A stretch of DNA of 61,008 bases, from positions 1 to 61,008 of the forward strand of contig DASSPH010000071.1 in the NCBI GenBank assembly GCA_035699745.1, written 5' to 3'. Each line of letters begins with the position of its first letter. Position 1 is the stretch's first letter. The stretch is from Vicinamibacterales bacterium (lineage in GTDB: Bacteria; Acidobacteriota; Vicinamibacteria; Vicinamibacterales; 2-12-FULL-66-21). The notes below the pieces were generated by a model. The model had not been told where the DNA came from, made no database searches, and saw only the letters and a list, made by a program, of their open reading frames with translations. This document shows, one piece after another, positions 20,191-31,897 of this stretch. The translations under genes and the position numbers were made by a program.

Positions 20191-21532
20191 GTTCTCGACG
20201 GACGACACGATCGCTGCCATCGCCACCCCTCCCGGCCGCGGCGGGATCGGAGTGGTGCGCATCAGCGGTCCTGGCGCCGCGGCGGTCGCGCGGCGGCTCA
20301 CCCAGCGGGACAGCTTCGAGCCGCGGCACGCGACGCTCGCCACGCTCCGGCGTGCGGACGGCAGCGCCATCGATCAGGCGATCGTGATCCATTTCCCCGC
20401 GCCTCACTCCTACACCGGCGATGACGTCGTCGAGGTGTCGGCGCACGGCAGTCCCGTGGTGCTGGACGCGATCGTCGGCGCCGCGATCGCCGCGGGCGCG
20501 CGGCTGGCGAACCCCGGCGAGTTCACGTTCCGCGCCTACCTGAACGGCCGCATCGACCTGGTGCAGGCCGAGGCAGTCCGCGATCTGATCGATGCGGTCA
20601 CCCCGCTGCAGGCGCGCGTCGCGTTCGATCAGCTCGAGGGAACGCTCACCGGGCGACTGCGCGCGCTCGACGCCGCGCTCCTCGAGATCATCGCGCCGCT
20701 CGAGGCCTCGCTCGATTTCCCCGAGGAGGGCTACCACTTCGCCGCGCCGGACGAAACCGCGCGGGCGCTGGACGAGTCTCTCGCCGTGCTGGATGGCCTG
20801 CTCGCGGACGCGCGGCGCGGACGCGTGATCCGCGAAGGGCTCACCGTCGCCATCGTCGGCCGGCCGAACGCAGGGAAGTCGAGCCTCTTCAACCGCCTCG
20901 CCGGCGCCGCCCGCGCCATCGTCACCGACGTGCCGGGAACGACGAGGGATTTGCTGAGCGAGCGGGTGGACGTCGGGGGAGTGCCGCTGACGCTCGTCGA
21001 CACGGCAGGCATCCGCGAAACGCCAGGCGACGCGATCGAGGAGGAAGGAATCGCCCGCGCGCGCCGGGCGGACGATGCCGCGGATGTCGCGGTGGTCGTG
21101 CTCGATCGCTCCCGGCCGCTGACCGAAGAGGATCGACGGCTCGCGTCAGCAGACACGCAGCGCCCGCGCATCGTCGTCGCGAGCAAATGCGATCTGCCTG
21201 CGGCGTGGAACGAAGCGGACGTGGGAGCGCGGCGCGTGTCGTCGCTGACCGACGAGGGGATCGCCGGACTGCGCGACGCGCTGCTGATCGCGGCGGGCGT
21301 CGAACCCTCGCGCGATCGGGCGGCGATCGCCAACCTGCGCCACGCGGCGTTGCTGGAGCAGGCGCGGGAAGCGCTGATGCGGGCGCGTCTCGCAGCCGCC
21401 GACGGCGCCCCCGAGGAATTCGTGCTGGCGGATCTGCACGACGCGCGCGCCCGCTTCGACGAGGTGACGGGAGCGCGGCCGCAGGACGAGGTGCTGCGGA
21501 CGATCTTCGAGCGCTTCTGTATAGGGAAATAA
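20189..21532 (+). CDS. mnmE: tRNA-5-carboxymethylaminomethyl-2-thiouridine GTPase MnmE
   Basis: With MnmG it modifies U34 of tRNAs. It has 447 residues: an N-terminal folate-binding domain (ATPPGRGGIGVVRISG), a helical domain, and an inserted G domain with GRPNAGKSSLFN (about 225-236), DVPGTT and DTAGIR. It ends with the family-defining CIGK. ATG at 20189 places TDDTIAAIATPPG at the N-terminus as in homologues; an in-frame ATG at 20165 would add eight repeat-encoded residues. No Shine-Dalgarno is seen, because the upstream bases are repeat units. mnmG follows 7 bases later. Confidence 0.95.
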   Translation: MFSTDDTIAAIATPPGRGGIGVVRISGPGAAAVARRLTQRDSFEPRHATLATLRRADGSAIDQAIVIHFPAPHSYTGDDVVEVSAHGSPVVLDAIVGAAIAAGARLANPGEFTFRAYLNGRIDLVQAEAVRDLIDAVTPLQARVAFDQLEGTLTGRLRALDAALLEIIAPLEASLDFPEEGYHFAAPDETARALDESLAVLDGLLADARRGRVIREGLTVAIVGRPNAGKSSLFNRLAGAARAIVTDVPGTTRDLLSERVDVGGVPLTLVDTAGIRETPGDAIEEEGIARARRADDAADVAVVVLDRSRPLTEEDRRLASADTQRPRIVVASKCDLPAAWNEADVGARRVSSLTDEGIAGLRDALLIAAGVEPSRDRAAIANLRHAALLEQAREALMRARLAAADGAPEEFVLADLHDARARFDEVTGARPQDEVLRTIFERFCIGK

Positions 21533-21539
21533 TTAAGTC

Positions 21540-23363
21540 GTGAATTATCACCAGGTCATCGTCATCGGGGCGGGACACGCCGGCGTCGAAGCGGCATGGG
21601 CGGCCGCGCGCATGGGGATCGACGTGGCGATCTGCACGCTGACGCGCGAGACCGTGGCGCATATGCCGTGCAATCCGGCGATCGGCGGCACCGCGAAGGG
21701 ACACCTGGTTCGCGAGATCGACGCGCTCGGCGGACTGATGGGGGTCGCCATCGACGAGACGGCGATCCAGTTCAAGCTGCTGAACCGCAGCCGCGGTCCG
21801 GCGGTGTGGTCGCCGAGAGCCCAGGCCGACAAGCAGGTTTACAGCGCGTGGGTGCGGGCGGCGCTCGAGCGCGAACCGCGCATCTCGTGGATCGTCGGCC
21901 GCGCCGGCCGCATCATCGTCTCGGAGGGGCGCGTCACCGGCCTCGCCCTCGAAGACGGCGACACCTACGGCTGCGAGGCGCTCGTGGTGACGACCGGGAC
22001 CTTTCTGAACGGCCTCGTCCACGTCGGGCCGGAGCAGCGGCCGGCGGGGCGCGCCGGCGAGCCGCCGTCCCGCGATCTCGCGGAGTCGTTGAAGTCACTC
22101 GGTTTCACGTGGGGACGACTGAAGACCGGAACGCCGCCGCGGCTGCATCGGCGCAGCATCGACTTTTCCCGGTTCGCGCCGGAGAACGGCGACGACCCGC
22201 CGGTGCCGTTCTCGTTCCTCAGCGGTCCGATCGCCCGTCCGCAGATCGCCTGCCACGTCGTCCATACGACGGACCGCGTGCATGCGATCGTCCGCGAGAA
22301 CATCGGCAAGTCGCCGCTGTACAACGGACAGATCAGCGGAATCGGCCCCCGGTACTGCCCGTCGCTCGAAGACAAGGTGATGCGCTTTCCACACCGCGAG
22401 CGCCACCAGATCTTTCTCGAGCCGGAGGGGCTCGCCACCGACCAGATCTACGTGAACGGCTTCTCGATGAGCCTTCCCGCAGACGTGCAGCTCCAGCTCG
22501 TTCGCGCGCTGCCCGGGCTCGAAGACGCCGAGATGATCCGTCCCGGCTATGCGGTCGAATACGACTTCATCCAGCCCACTGAGCTCGATCGGTCGCTCCA
22601 GACGCACCGGCTGCCCGGTCTTTTCCTTGCCGGTCAGATCAACGGGACCTCCGGGTACGAGGAGGCCGGAGCGCAGGGGCTGCTCTCCGGAATCAACGCG
22701 GCGCGTGCGGTTCAGGGGGAGACCCCGATCACGCTGGGCCGCGACGAAAGCTACATCGGCGTGCTCGTCGACGACCTGACCACGCGCGGCTGCCTCGAGC
22801 CGTATCGCATGTTCACCTCTCGCGCCGAGCACCGCCTCCTGCTGCGGATCGACAACGCGGACCTCCGGCTCACCCCGAAAGGACGGGAGATCGGCACCGT
22901 CTGCGACGCCCGTTGGGAGCGATTCGAGAACCGCCGCGCCCGCCTCGAACGGAACCAGGCGGTCATCCGAAAGACGGTGGTCTCCGTCGGTTCCCAGCGA
23001 ATGCCCGCCGAACGCGCGCTTCGACAGCCGGACGTCGACATACGCACACTCACCAGGGACGGCCAGCTGCAGCTCGCCATCACGGATTCCCTGCTGGATT
23101 TCGTGAGCCTCGAGACGATCTACCGCTACGAAGGGTACCTCCGGCGCCAGCACGAGGCCGTGGAGCGGCTCAGGCGCCAGGAAGAACGGCGGATTCCCGC
23201 TGGCTTCGTGTTCGCCGGCATCCCCGGACTTTCGCGCGAGTCGGTCGAGCGTCTCACCTCGGTCCGGCCCGAAACCATCGGCCAGGCGCTGCGGATTCCC
23301 GGCCTGACGCCGGCCGCCGTGGCATTGATCGCCGCTCACGTCTCCGGTCAGCTCACCCGCTGA
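21540..23363 (+). CDS. mnmG: tRNA-5-carboxymethylaminomethyl-2-thiouridine synthase subunit MnmG (GidA)
   Basis: The FAD-dependent partner of MnmE, 607 residues. The dinucleotide-binding [17 protein letters not shown] (11-27), [20 protein letters not shown] and the second motif [20 protein letters not shown] are diagnostic. [19 protein letters not shown] is also conserved. It starts with GTG at 21540, where the family N-terminus begins. The stop abuts the rsmG ATG (TGAATG), suggesting coupled translation. Confidence 0.96.
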   Translation: MNYHQVIVIGAGHAGVEAAWAAARMGIDVAICTLTRETVAHMPCNPAIGGTAKGHLVREIDALGGLMGVAIDETAIQFKLLNRSRGPAVWSPRAQADKQVYSAWVRAALEREPRISWIVGRAGRIIVSEGRVTGLALEDGDTYGCEALVVTTGTFLNGLVHVGPEQRPAGRAGEPPSRDLAESLKSLGFTWGRLKTGTPPRLHRRSIDFSRFAPENGDDPPVPFSFLSGPIARPQIACHVVHTTDRVHAIVRENIGKSPLYNGQISGIGPRYCPSLEDKVMRFPHRERHQIFLEPEGLATDQIYVNGFSMSLPADVQLQLVRALPGLEDAEMIRPGYAVEYDFIQPTELDRSLQTHRLPGLFLAGQINGTSGYEEAGAQGLLSGINAARAVQGETPITLGRDESYIGVLVDDLTTRGCLEPYRMFTSRAEHRLLLRIDNADLRLTPKGREIGTVCDARWERFENRRARLERNQAVIRKTVVSVGSQRMPAERALRQPDVDIRTLTRDGQLQLAITDSLLDFVSLETIYRYEGYLRRQHEAVERLRRQEERRIPAGFVFAGIPGLSRESVERLTSVRPETIGQALRIPGLTPAAVALIAAHVSGQLTR

Positions 23364-23984
23364 ATGCATCCACTGGAGGGACGTTTCTCGGATCGCGCCG
23401 CCTCCGCGGGCCTCGATGTCGCGCCTGCGCTGCGACAAGCGCTGTTCGACTACTACGACCTCCTGACTCGCTGGAACGCCAAGATCAACCTGACGTCCCT
23501 GTCGGATCCAGACGAAGCCATCGACCGGTTGCTGCTCGAACCTGTTGCAGCCGCTCAACATCTCCAGCGGGGCGCGCGACTGATCGACCTCGGCTCGGGA
23601 GGCGGCTCCCCGGCCATCCCGCTCGCCCTGACGCTCGACTGCCGTGAACTGGTCATGGTGGAGTCAAAGAGCCGCAAGGCGGCCTTCCTGCGGGAAGCCG
23701 CTCATCAAACCCACCTCAGCGTCATCGTCTTGGATCAGCGTTTCGAGGTGTTGTCGCGCGAGCCGCAGTTCAACGGCGCGTTCGACCTGGTGTCGATGCG
23801 TGCGGTCCGGATGGATGAGGAGTCGTTGAGGACGGCCATGAGGTTTGCGGCCGCCAGCGGGGAAGTGGCTCTGTTCGTCAGTGAGGGGGCATCACCGCCG
23901 ATCCCTGCGGGTTCCCGGTTGAAAAACCGCCACCGGTTGCTGGGTAACGCTGAGCTGGTGCGATTGTTTCACGTGGAACAGTGA
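23364..23984 (+). CDS. rsmG: 16S rRNA (guanine527-N7)-methyltransferase RsmG (GidB)
   Basis: A 206-residue SAM-dependent methyltransferase acting on G527 of 16S rRNA. It has the N-terminal LLTRWNAKINLTSL, the SAM loop LIDLGSGGGSPAIPLAL (about 69-85) and VESKSRKAAFLREA. The usual Arg/Ala AVAS motif region appears as VSMRAVRM. The last codons (LFHVEQ) coincide with a parS site, so the 3' end is under a second, non-coding constraint. Loss of this enzyme is known in other bacteria to give low-level streptomycin resistance. Confidence 0.92.
   Translation: MHPLEGRFSDRAASAGLDVAPALRQALFDYYDLLTRWNAKINLTSLSDPDEAIDRLLLEPVAAAQHLQRGARLIDLGSGGGSPAIPLALTLDCRELVMVESKSRKAAFLREAAHQTHLSVIVLDQRFEVLSREPQFNGAFDLVSMRAVRMDEESLRTAMRFAAASGEVALFVSEGASPPIPAGSRLKNRHRLLGNAELVRLFHVEQ
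23965..23980. other. parS centromere-like site 1 (inside rsmG 3' end)
   Basis: TGTTTCACGTGGAACA matches the bacterial parS consensus TGTTNCACGTGNAACA bound by ParB. It lies within the last codons of rsmG and 62 bases before parA. Confidence 0.93.
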
Positions 23985-24005
23985 GCTGTTTGATATGCTC
24001 TTGCC

Positions 24006-24021
24006 TGTTCCACGTGGAACA
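24006..24021. other. parS centromere-like site 2 (upstream of parA)
   Basis: TGTTCCACGTGGAACA is a perfect 16-base palindrome and an exact parS consensus, 41 bases from site 1 (about four helical turns). A TATGCT -10-like element (23994-23999) lies between the sites, so ParB could also repress parAB. Confidence 0.95.
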
Positions 24022-24041
24022 TTGATAGGGCAACCACCCAA

Positions 24042-24851
24042 ATGTCCCGCATCTTCTCCGTCGCCAATCAGAAGGGCGGCGTCGGTAAAACCACTACTAC
24101 CATAAACTTAGCGACAGCCTTGGCTATGGCCAAGCAGCGGATCCTGGTCATCGACGTGGACCCGCAGGGGAACCTCACGAGTGGCCTTGGCCTCAAGGGC
24201 CAGGCCGCGCCCGCTGGGACCATCTATCAAGCCTTGACCTCCCCGGAGGCCGTCCAGGATCCATCCGCCTTCATTCTCGAGACGCGTGTCAAGGATCTGT
24301 GGCTCGTTCCGGCGGACCGCAATCTCACCGGCGCCGAGGTGGAGCTCGTGACGCTGCCGGATCGCGAGCGCCGGCTGCGCGATTTCCTCGCGCCGCTGCG
24401 CGAGCGGTTCGACTTCATCCTCATCGACACCCCGCCGTCGCTCGGGCTGCTCACGCACAACGCCCTCGTCGCCGCCGACGCGGTGCTGATTCCGCTCAAC
24501 TGCGAGTACTTCGCGCTCGAAGGGCTCGCCGATCTCGTCGCGACGCTGCGGCGCGTGCGCGCCGCGTTGAATCCGTCGCTCGACATCGCCGGCGTGCTGA
24601 TGACGATGTACGACGAGCGGACGAACCTGGGGCAGCAGGTGTCGCGCGACATCCGCGAGTTCTTCAAGGAGCGCGTCTTCGACACCGTGATCCCGCGCAA
24701 CATCCGGCTCGGCGAAGCGCCGAGCCACGGCATGCCGGCGATCCTCTACGACGTCAAGTCACGTGGTTCGGAAGCCTACCTCTCGCTCGCCCGCGAGCTG
24801 CTCGCGCGCGAAGCGGCGGCGCCGGCGGCGAACGCGCCCGGCACGGAGTAA
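24042..24851 (+). CDS. parA: Chromosome-partitioning ATPase ParA (Soj)
   Basis: A 269-residue deviant-Walker ATPase that moves ParB-parS complexes over the nucleoid. The deviant Walker A QKGGVGKTTTTINLATAL starts at about residue 8. DVDPQGNLTSGLGL and LIDTPPSLGLLTHNAL are the A' and Walker B regions. The short N-terminus without an HTH marks it as chromosomal (type Ib-like) ParA. It lies directly after the parS pair and 3 bases before parB. Confidence 0.96.
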   Translation: MSRIFSVANQKGGVGKTTTTINLATALAMAKQRILVIDVDPQGNLTSGLGLKGQAAPAGTIYQALTSPEAVQDPSAFILETRVKDLWLVPADRNLTGAEVELVTLPDRERRLRDFLAPLRERFDFILIDTPPSLGLLTHNALVAADAVLIPLNCEYFALEGLADLVATLRRVRAALNPSLDIAGVLMTMYDERTNLGQQVSRDIREFFKERVFDTVIPRNIRLGEAPSHGMPAILYDVKSRGSEAYLSLARELLAREAAAPAANAPGTE

Positions 24852-24854
24852 CAC

Positions 24855-25742
24855 ATGGTGGACAAACGCCCCGCACTCGGCCGTGGTCTCAGCGCGCTCA
24901 TCCCCGACACGCCCGCTGCCGCTCCGGCGGCCGGCGATCGCTCGCTCGAGATCGACATCGATCTGCTGCGGCCCAACAAGTTCCAGCCGCGCACCCACAT
25001 GGATGACGAGCGCATCGAGGATCTGGCGCGCTCGATCCGCGCCAACGGCATCATCCAGCCGATCGTCGTGCGCCGCTCGCCGGCCGGCGGCGGCGGACAG
25101 CCCCTCGACACCGGCGTGCCGTACGAGATCGTCGCGGGTGAGCGCCGCTGGCGCGCGGCGCAGCGCGCCGGTCTTCTCAAAGTGCCCGTCGTCGTCCGCG
25201 AGATGCCGGAGGATCGCCTGCTCGCGGTCGCGCTGATCGAGAACATTCAGCGCGAGGACTTGAATCCGATCGAGGAGGCGGTCGCCTACCGCCGTCTGTC
25301 CGACGAATTCCATCTGACGCAGGAGCAGATCGCGGACGCGGTGGGGAAGGATCGGTCGTCGATTGCCAATTACGTGCGTTTGCTGCGGCTGCCGCAGGAG
25401 GTCCGCGCCAGCGTGTCGTCGAACGCGCTGTCGATGGGGCACGCGCGCGCGCTGCTCGCGCTCGCCGACGAAGCGGCGCAGCTCCGCGTCGCGCGTGACG
25501 TGCTGAGCCGCAATCTGTCGGTGCGCGAGACCGAAGCGCTGGTGAAGAAGGTGTCGGCGCCGGAGGCGCCCAGGCCGGCGAAGGCCGTCGACGTGCACAC
25601 CCGCGCCGCCGAAGACAAGCTGCGCCTCGCGCTGGGGACGCGCGTGCGCATCAATCGCAAGGGGAAGGGCGGCCGCATCGAGATCGAGTTCCTGAGCGAG
25701 GATGAACTGCAGCGGATTTACGAGAGGCTGACGGGGGAATAG
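24855..25742 (+). CDS. parB: Chromosome-partitioning protein ParB (Spo0J)
   Basis: A 295-residue DNA-binding CTPase clamp that loads at parS. The N-terminal GRGLSALIPD is the ParA-stimulating motif. The CTP-binding domain shows RANGIIQPIVVR and GERRWRAAQRAGL, the ENIQREDLNPIEEA linker is conserved, and the HTH is LTQEQIADAVGKDRSSIANY. The C-terminal dimer domain ends with RIEIEFLSEDELQRIYERL. It probably shares a transcript with parA and possibly with selD, which starts 14 bases downstream. Confidence 0.96.
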   Translation: MVDKRPALGRGLSALIPDTPAAAPAAGDRSLEIDIDLLRPNKFQPRTHMDDERIEDLARSIRANGIIQPIVVRRSPAGGGGQPLDTGVPYEIVAGERRWRAAQRAGLLKVPVVVREMPEDRLLAVALIENIQREDLNPIEEAVAYRRLSDEFHLTQEQIADAVGKDRSSIANYVRLLRLPQEVRASVSSNALSMGHARALLALADEAAQLRVARDVLSRNLSVRETEALVKKVSAPEAPRPAKAVDVHTRAAEDKLRLALGTRVRINRKGKGGRIEIEFLSEDELQRIYERLTGE

Positions 25743-25756
25743 GGGCGACGGGAGAG

Positions 25757-26806
25757 ATGCGAAAGCTGACTGACTATTCAGCCTGCGCCGGTTGAGCGAG
25801 CAAACTCGCCGCCGGCGAGCTTGCCCAGGTGCTGGGTGATTTGCCCGTGTTCGAGCGCGACGACCGGGTCCTGGTCGACTACCGGACCTCGGACGATGCG
25901 GGTGTGTACGAGCTCGATCGGGGACGCGCGCTGGTGCAGACCGTCGATTTCTTCACCCCGGTCGTCGACGATCCCGAGGCCTACGGCCGGATCGCCGGCG
26001 CGAACGCGCTGTCGGACGTCTATGCCATGGGCGGGCGTCCGTTGACCGCGCTGGCGATTGCCGGGTTTCCGAAGGATGGCGATCGCGCCGTTCTCGCGCA
26101 GATTTTCCGCGGCGGGCTGCAGGCCCTTCGCGAGGCCGGGGCGGCGCTGCTCGGCGGGCACACGGTCCAGGATCAGGAGATCAAGTTCGGGTACGCGGTC
26201 ACCGGCGAGGTGGATCCGGCGCGGATGTGGACGAACGCGGGCGCGCGTCCCGGCGACCGTCTGATCCTCACGAAGCCGCTCGGCACGGGCGTCATCGCCA
26301 CCGCGATCAAGTTCGCGCGCACGGACGCCCGTACGGCGGACGGCGCCATCAGGTCGATGGTGCAGTTGAACAAGGCCGCGGCCGAGGCGCTGCTCTCACT
26401 GGATGGGACGGCGGTGCACGCGTGCACCGACATCACCGGCTTCGGTCTGATCGGCCACGCGACCGAGGTGGCGCGCGCGAGCGGATGTGTGCTGGCGATC
26501 GACGCGGCGCGGGTGCCGCTGCTCGACGGGGCGATCGATCTCGTCGAGCGGAACACCCCCGGCGGCGGGCGGACGAACAAGGACCATTTCGCCGCCGGCG
26601 TCCAGGGGGACGCGGCGATTGACCCGCGGATCCTCCAACTTCTCTACGATCCGCAGACCTCCGGGGGGCTGCTTGCGGCGGTTGCGCCGGAGGCGGCGGC
26701 CGCCGCACGCGACGCGCTGCGGGCGGCGGGCGTCTCCGCGCATGAGGTGGGGCTGGTGCTCGACCGCCATGAGCGCGGTGCGGCGGTTGCCGTGATGCTC
26801 CGCTGA
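25757..26806 (+). CDS. selD: Selenophosphate synthetase SelD, predicted selenoprotein with in-frame TGA
   Basis: Makes selenophosphate from selenide and ATP, the selenium donor for Sec-tRNA and 2-selenouridine. A conventional reading starts at GTG 25829 (325 aa) and lacks the catalytic N-terminus. Reading the same frame upstream through TGA 25793-25795 reaches ATG 25757 and gives MRKLTDYSACAGUASKL. This matches the SelD N-terminus LTxYSxxxGC/UxxK, with U13 and K16 spaced like E. coli C17 and K20. The rest is canonical: DDAGVYE, DFFTPVVDDP, AMGGRPLTAL, LGGHTVQD, TKPLGTG, TDITGFGLIGH and DPQTSGGLL. GGGAG lies just before the ATG. A hairpin follows the TGA. Sec-containing SelD proteins are known in other bacteria. 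A sequencing error is the main alternative. Confidence 0.9.
25793..25824 (+). promoter_or_regulatory. Sec TGA codon with candidate bacterial SECIS hairpin
   Basis: Directly after the TGA, bases 25800-25824 can fold: GCAA pairs with TTGC, then one A-C mismatch, then CTCGCC pairs with GGCGAG around the loop GCC. The loop starts with G and lies 15 bases after the TGA. This is close to the reported bacterial SECIS geometry (short loop with early G, about 16-37 bases from the UGA). The hairpin lies within coding sequence, as expected for bacteria. Recognition by SelB is inferred. Confidence 0.7.
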
Positions 26807-26863
26807 GTGGTATAAAAATACGTTTGGCATGATTCGCATTTTTGATTCAGGCGGGCAGCGCCC

Positions 26864-27418
26864 GTGACGAGCGGCGCGGCCGCCGGCCGTTACGCACGCG
26901 CCCTGTTCGACGTCGTTCAGAAGGAAGCCGGCAACCTCGAGCGGGCGCACGCCGACCTGCAGCAGTTCGTCGATCTCTTCCGGCAGCATCCGGCGCTTCA
27001 CTCCACGTTCGGCAATCCCGCGATTCCCGCGTCGAAGAAGCAGGCCCTCGCCCGGGCGCTCGTCGAGCGGGCCGGCACGCTCTCGCCGGTGGTCGCGAAG
27101 ATGATCCTGCTCCTCGCCGAGCGCGATCGGCTGATGCTGCTGCCCGACATCTCCCGCGCCTTCGGCGACCGGCTGATGGACCACCTCCAGGTGATTCGCG
27201 GCGAGGTGACGACCGCCATCGACCTGGCGCCCGACAGACTGCGGGCCATGGAGCAGAGCCTGAGCCAGGCGACCGGGCGCAAGGTGACCCTCGAATCGAG
27301 AGTGGATCCGTCGATCATCGGCGGCATGGTCACGCGGCTGGGCAGCACGGTGTACGACGGCAGCGTGACGACGCAGCTGCAGAAGCTGAAGCAGTCGCTG
27401 ATCGAGACCGGGCAGTAA
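26864..27418 (+). CDS. atpH: ATP synthase F1 subunit delta
   Basis: The peripheral-stalk subunit linking F1 to F0, 184 residues. It shows the N-terminal helical-bundle motif [10 protein letters not shown] and the C-terminal [24 protein letters not shown], both delta-subunit hallmarks. It starts with GTG at 26864. The 57 bases upstream contain an AT-rich stretch (GGTATAAAAATACG) that may be the operon promoter. It is first of five F1 genes in the order delta-alpha-gamma-beta-epsilon. Confidence 0.93.
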   Translation: MTSGAAAGRYARALFDVVQKEAGNLERAHADLQQFVDLFRQHPALHSTFGNPAIPASKKQALARALVERAGTLSPVVAKMILLLAERDRLMLLPDISRAFGDRLMDHLQVIRGEVTTAIDLAPDRLRAMEQSLSQATGRKVTLESRVDPSIIGGMVTRLGSTVYDGSVTTQLQKLKQSLIETGQ

Positions 27419-27449
27419 CCAGCGAGCACAGCAGGCGTGTGAGGATTTT

Positions 27450-27464
27450 GGGGGCGGCGCCCCC
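27450..27464. repeat. GC hairpin just before atpA
   Basis: GGGGGC-GGC-GCCCCC forms a perfect six-pair hairpin that ends 9 bases before the atpA ATG, where a ribosome binding site would be expected. No clear Shine-Dalgarno follows. It could be a small repetitive element or a leader structure tuning atpA relative to atpH. Confidence 0.6.
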
Positions 27465-27473
27465 GGGTTGAGC

Positions 27474-29003
<1,530 letters not shown>

Positions 29004-29010
29004 CGACGCC

Positions 29011-29919
29011 ATGCCGTCCCTTCTCGACATCCGTCGGCGGGTGAGAGCTGTGAAATCGACGCAGCAGATCACCAAGGCCATGAAGATGGTCGCGGCCTCG
29101 CGGCTGCGCCGCGCGCAGGAGCGCATTCAGAGCGCGCGTCCGTACGCGAGCGAGATGCTGCGCGTCCTCAACAGCCTCGCGACGCGCGTCGATCCGTCAC
29201 TGCATCCGCTGCTCGACGAGCGCCGCACGCCGCGCGCCGGCGGCAAGGCGCTGCTGTTCGTGATCACCGCCGATCGCGGCCTGTGCGGCAGCTTCAACAC
29301 CAACGCGATCAAGTCGGCGAGCACGTTCATCGTCGACGACCCCGCGCGTGAAGTGGCGCTGGGGCTGGTCGGGCGCCGCGGGCGCGACTACTTCGCCCGC
29401 CGCGGCTTCGAAGTCCGCTACGAGCAGGTGAACCTGTTCGCCGGGCTCCAGTTCGCCCACGCAAAGAGCCTGGCCGACGCCGCGATCGAGGCGTTCACCA
29501 GCGGCCAGGTCGACAGCGTCTACCTGATCTACAACGAGTTCAAATCGGTGATCTCGCAGCGCGTCGTGGTCGAGCGGCTGCTGCCGATCGCGCGGCTCGA
29601 CATCGGGTCCGCCGAGGGGGCGGCGGCGAAGACGGCGGACCACGCCGCCGGCGCCGGCGGTGCGATCGAATACATTTACGAGCCCTCACCCGAGGCGCTG
29701 TTCGACACGCTGATTCCGCGCCACGTCGAGATCCAGGCGTTCCGGGCGCTGCTCGAATCCAACGCCGCGTTCTACGCGGCGCAGATGACCGCGATGGACG
29801 CGGCGACGCGGAACTCGGCGGACATGATCGAGCAGCTCACGCTGTACATGAACAAGGTCCGCCAGGCGGCGATTACCCGCGAGATCATCGAGGTCGTGTC
29901 CGGGGCGGGAGCTCTATAG
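29011..29919 (+). CDS. atpG: ATP synthase F1 subunit gamma
   Basis: The central rotor shaft, 302 residues. The N-terminal coiled-coil strand has RRVRAVKSTQQITKAMKMVAA and the C-terminal strand has AMDAATRNSADMIEQLTLYMNK. ITADRGLCGSFNTNAI lies in the globular part. The order between alpha and beta genes agrees. A small Ala/Gly-rich insertion (about 205-220) is unusual but tolerable. Confidence 0.96.
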   Translation: MPSLLDIRRRVRAVKSTQQITKAMKMVAASRLRRAQERIQSARPYASEMLRVLNSLATRVDPSLHPLLDERRTPRAGGKALLFVITADRGLCGSFNTNAIKSASTFIVDDPAREVALGLVGRRGRDYFARRGFEVRYEQVNLFAGLQFAHAKSLADAAIEAFTSGQVDSVYLIYNEFKSVISQRVVVERLLPIARLDIGSAEGAAAKTADHAAGAGGAIEYIYEPSPEALFDTLIPRHVEIQAFRALLESNAAFYAAQMTAMDAATRNSADMIEQLTLYMNKVRQAAITREIIEVVSGAGAL

Positions 29920-29930
29920 CCGGGATGTGA

Positions 29931-31412
<1,482 letters not shown>

Positions 31413-31425
31413 ACTGCGGTAGACC

Positions 31426-31881
31426 ATGCCTCTTCCGACTTCGATACGACTGCAGATCGTCACGCCTGACAAGCTGCTCGTCAACGAGCAGGTGGACGAA
31501 GTGCAGGTTCCGGGCAGCGAGGGCTACTTCGGCGTGCTGCCCGGCCACACGCCGCTGCTCGCCTCGCTCGCGGTCGGCGAGCTGTGGTACCGCAAGGGGC
31601 AGGACAAGACGTATCTCTCGGTCGCCTTCGGTTTCTGCGAAGTGCTCCCCGACCGCGTCACCATCCTGGCGCAGCTCGCCGAGCGCGCCGAAGACATCGA
31701 CGTGGCTCGCGCCGAAGAGGCGCGGCGGCGCGCCGAGCAGCAGCTCGCCCAGGCATCGGAAGTCGACTACGAGCGCGCACGCACCGCTCTGACGAAATCG
31801 CTCATGCGGCTGCAGGTGTCATCGAGGAGCCAGTTCGCCGGCCGCGTCGGCAAGCAGCGCATGCCGCCGCCGCAGGGCTAG
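31426..31881 (+). CDS. atpC: ATP synthase F1 subunit epsilon
   Basis: A rotor subunit that can inhibit ATP hydrolysis, 151 residues. The beta-sandwich domain shows LQIVTPDKLLVNEQVDEVQV, EGYFGVLPGHTPLLASL and VAFGFCEVLPDRVTILA. A C-terminal helical hairpin (AEEARRRAEQQL) is present. It ends the F1 gene set. The subunits a, b and c are not in this window. Confidence 0.93.
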   Translation: MPLPTSIRLQIVTPDKLLVNEQVDEVQVPGSEGYFGVLPGHTPLLASLAVGELWYRKGQDKTYLSVAFGFCEVLPDRVTILAQLAERAEDIDVARAEEARRRAEQQLAQASEVDYERARTALTKSLMRLQVSSRSQFAGRVGKQRMPPPQG

Positions 31882-31897
31882 GGCGAGTCGGATCCCG

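Noticed and set aside
25829-26806. SelD starting at GTG 25829 as a complete protein
   Set aside because: This start removes the Cys/Sec-x-x-Lys active-site segment present upstream in the same frame beyond one TGA.
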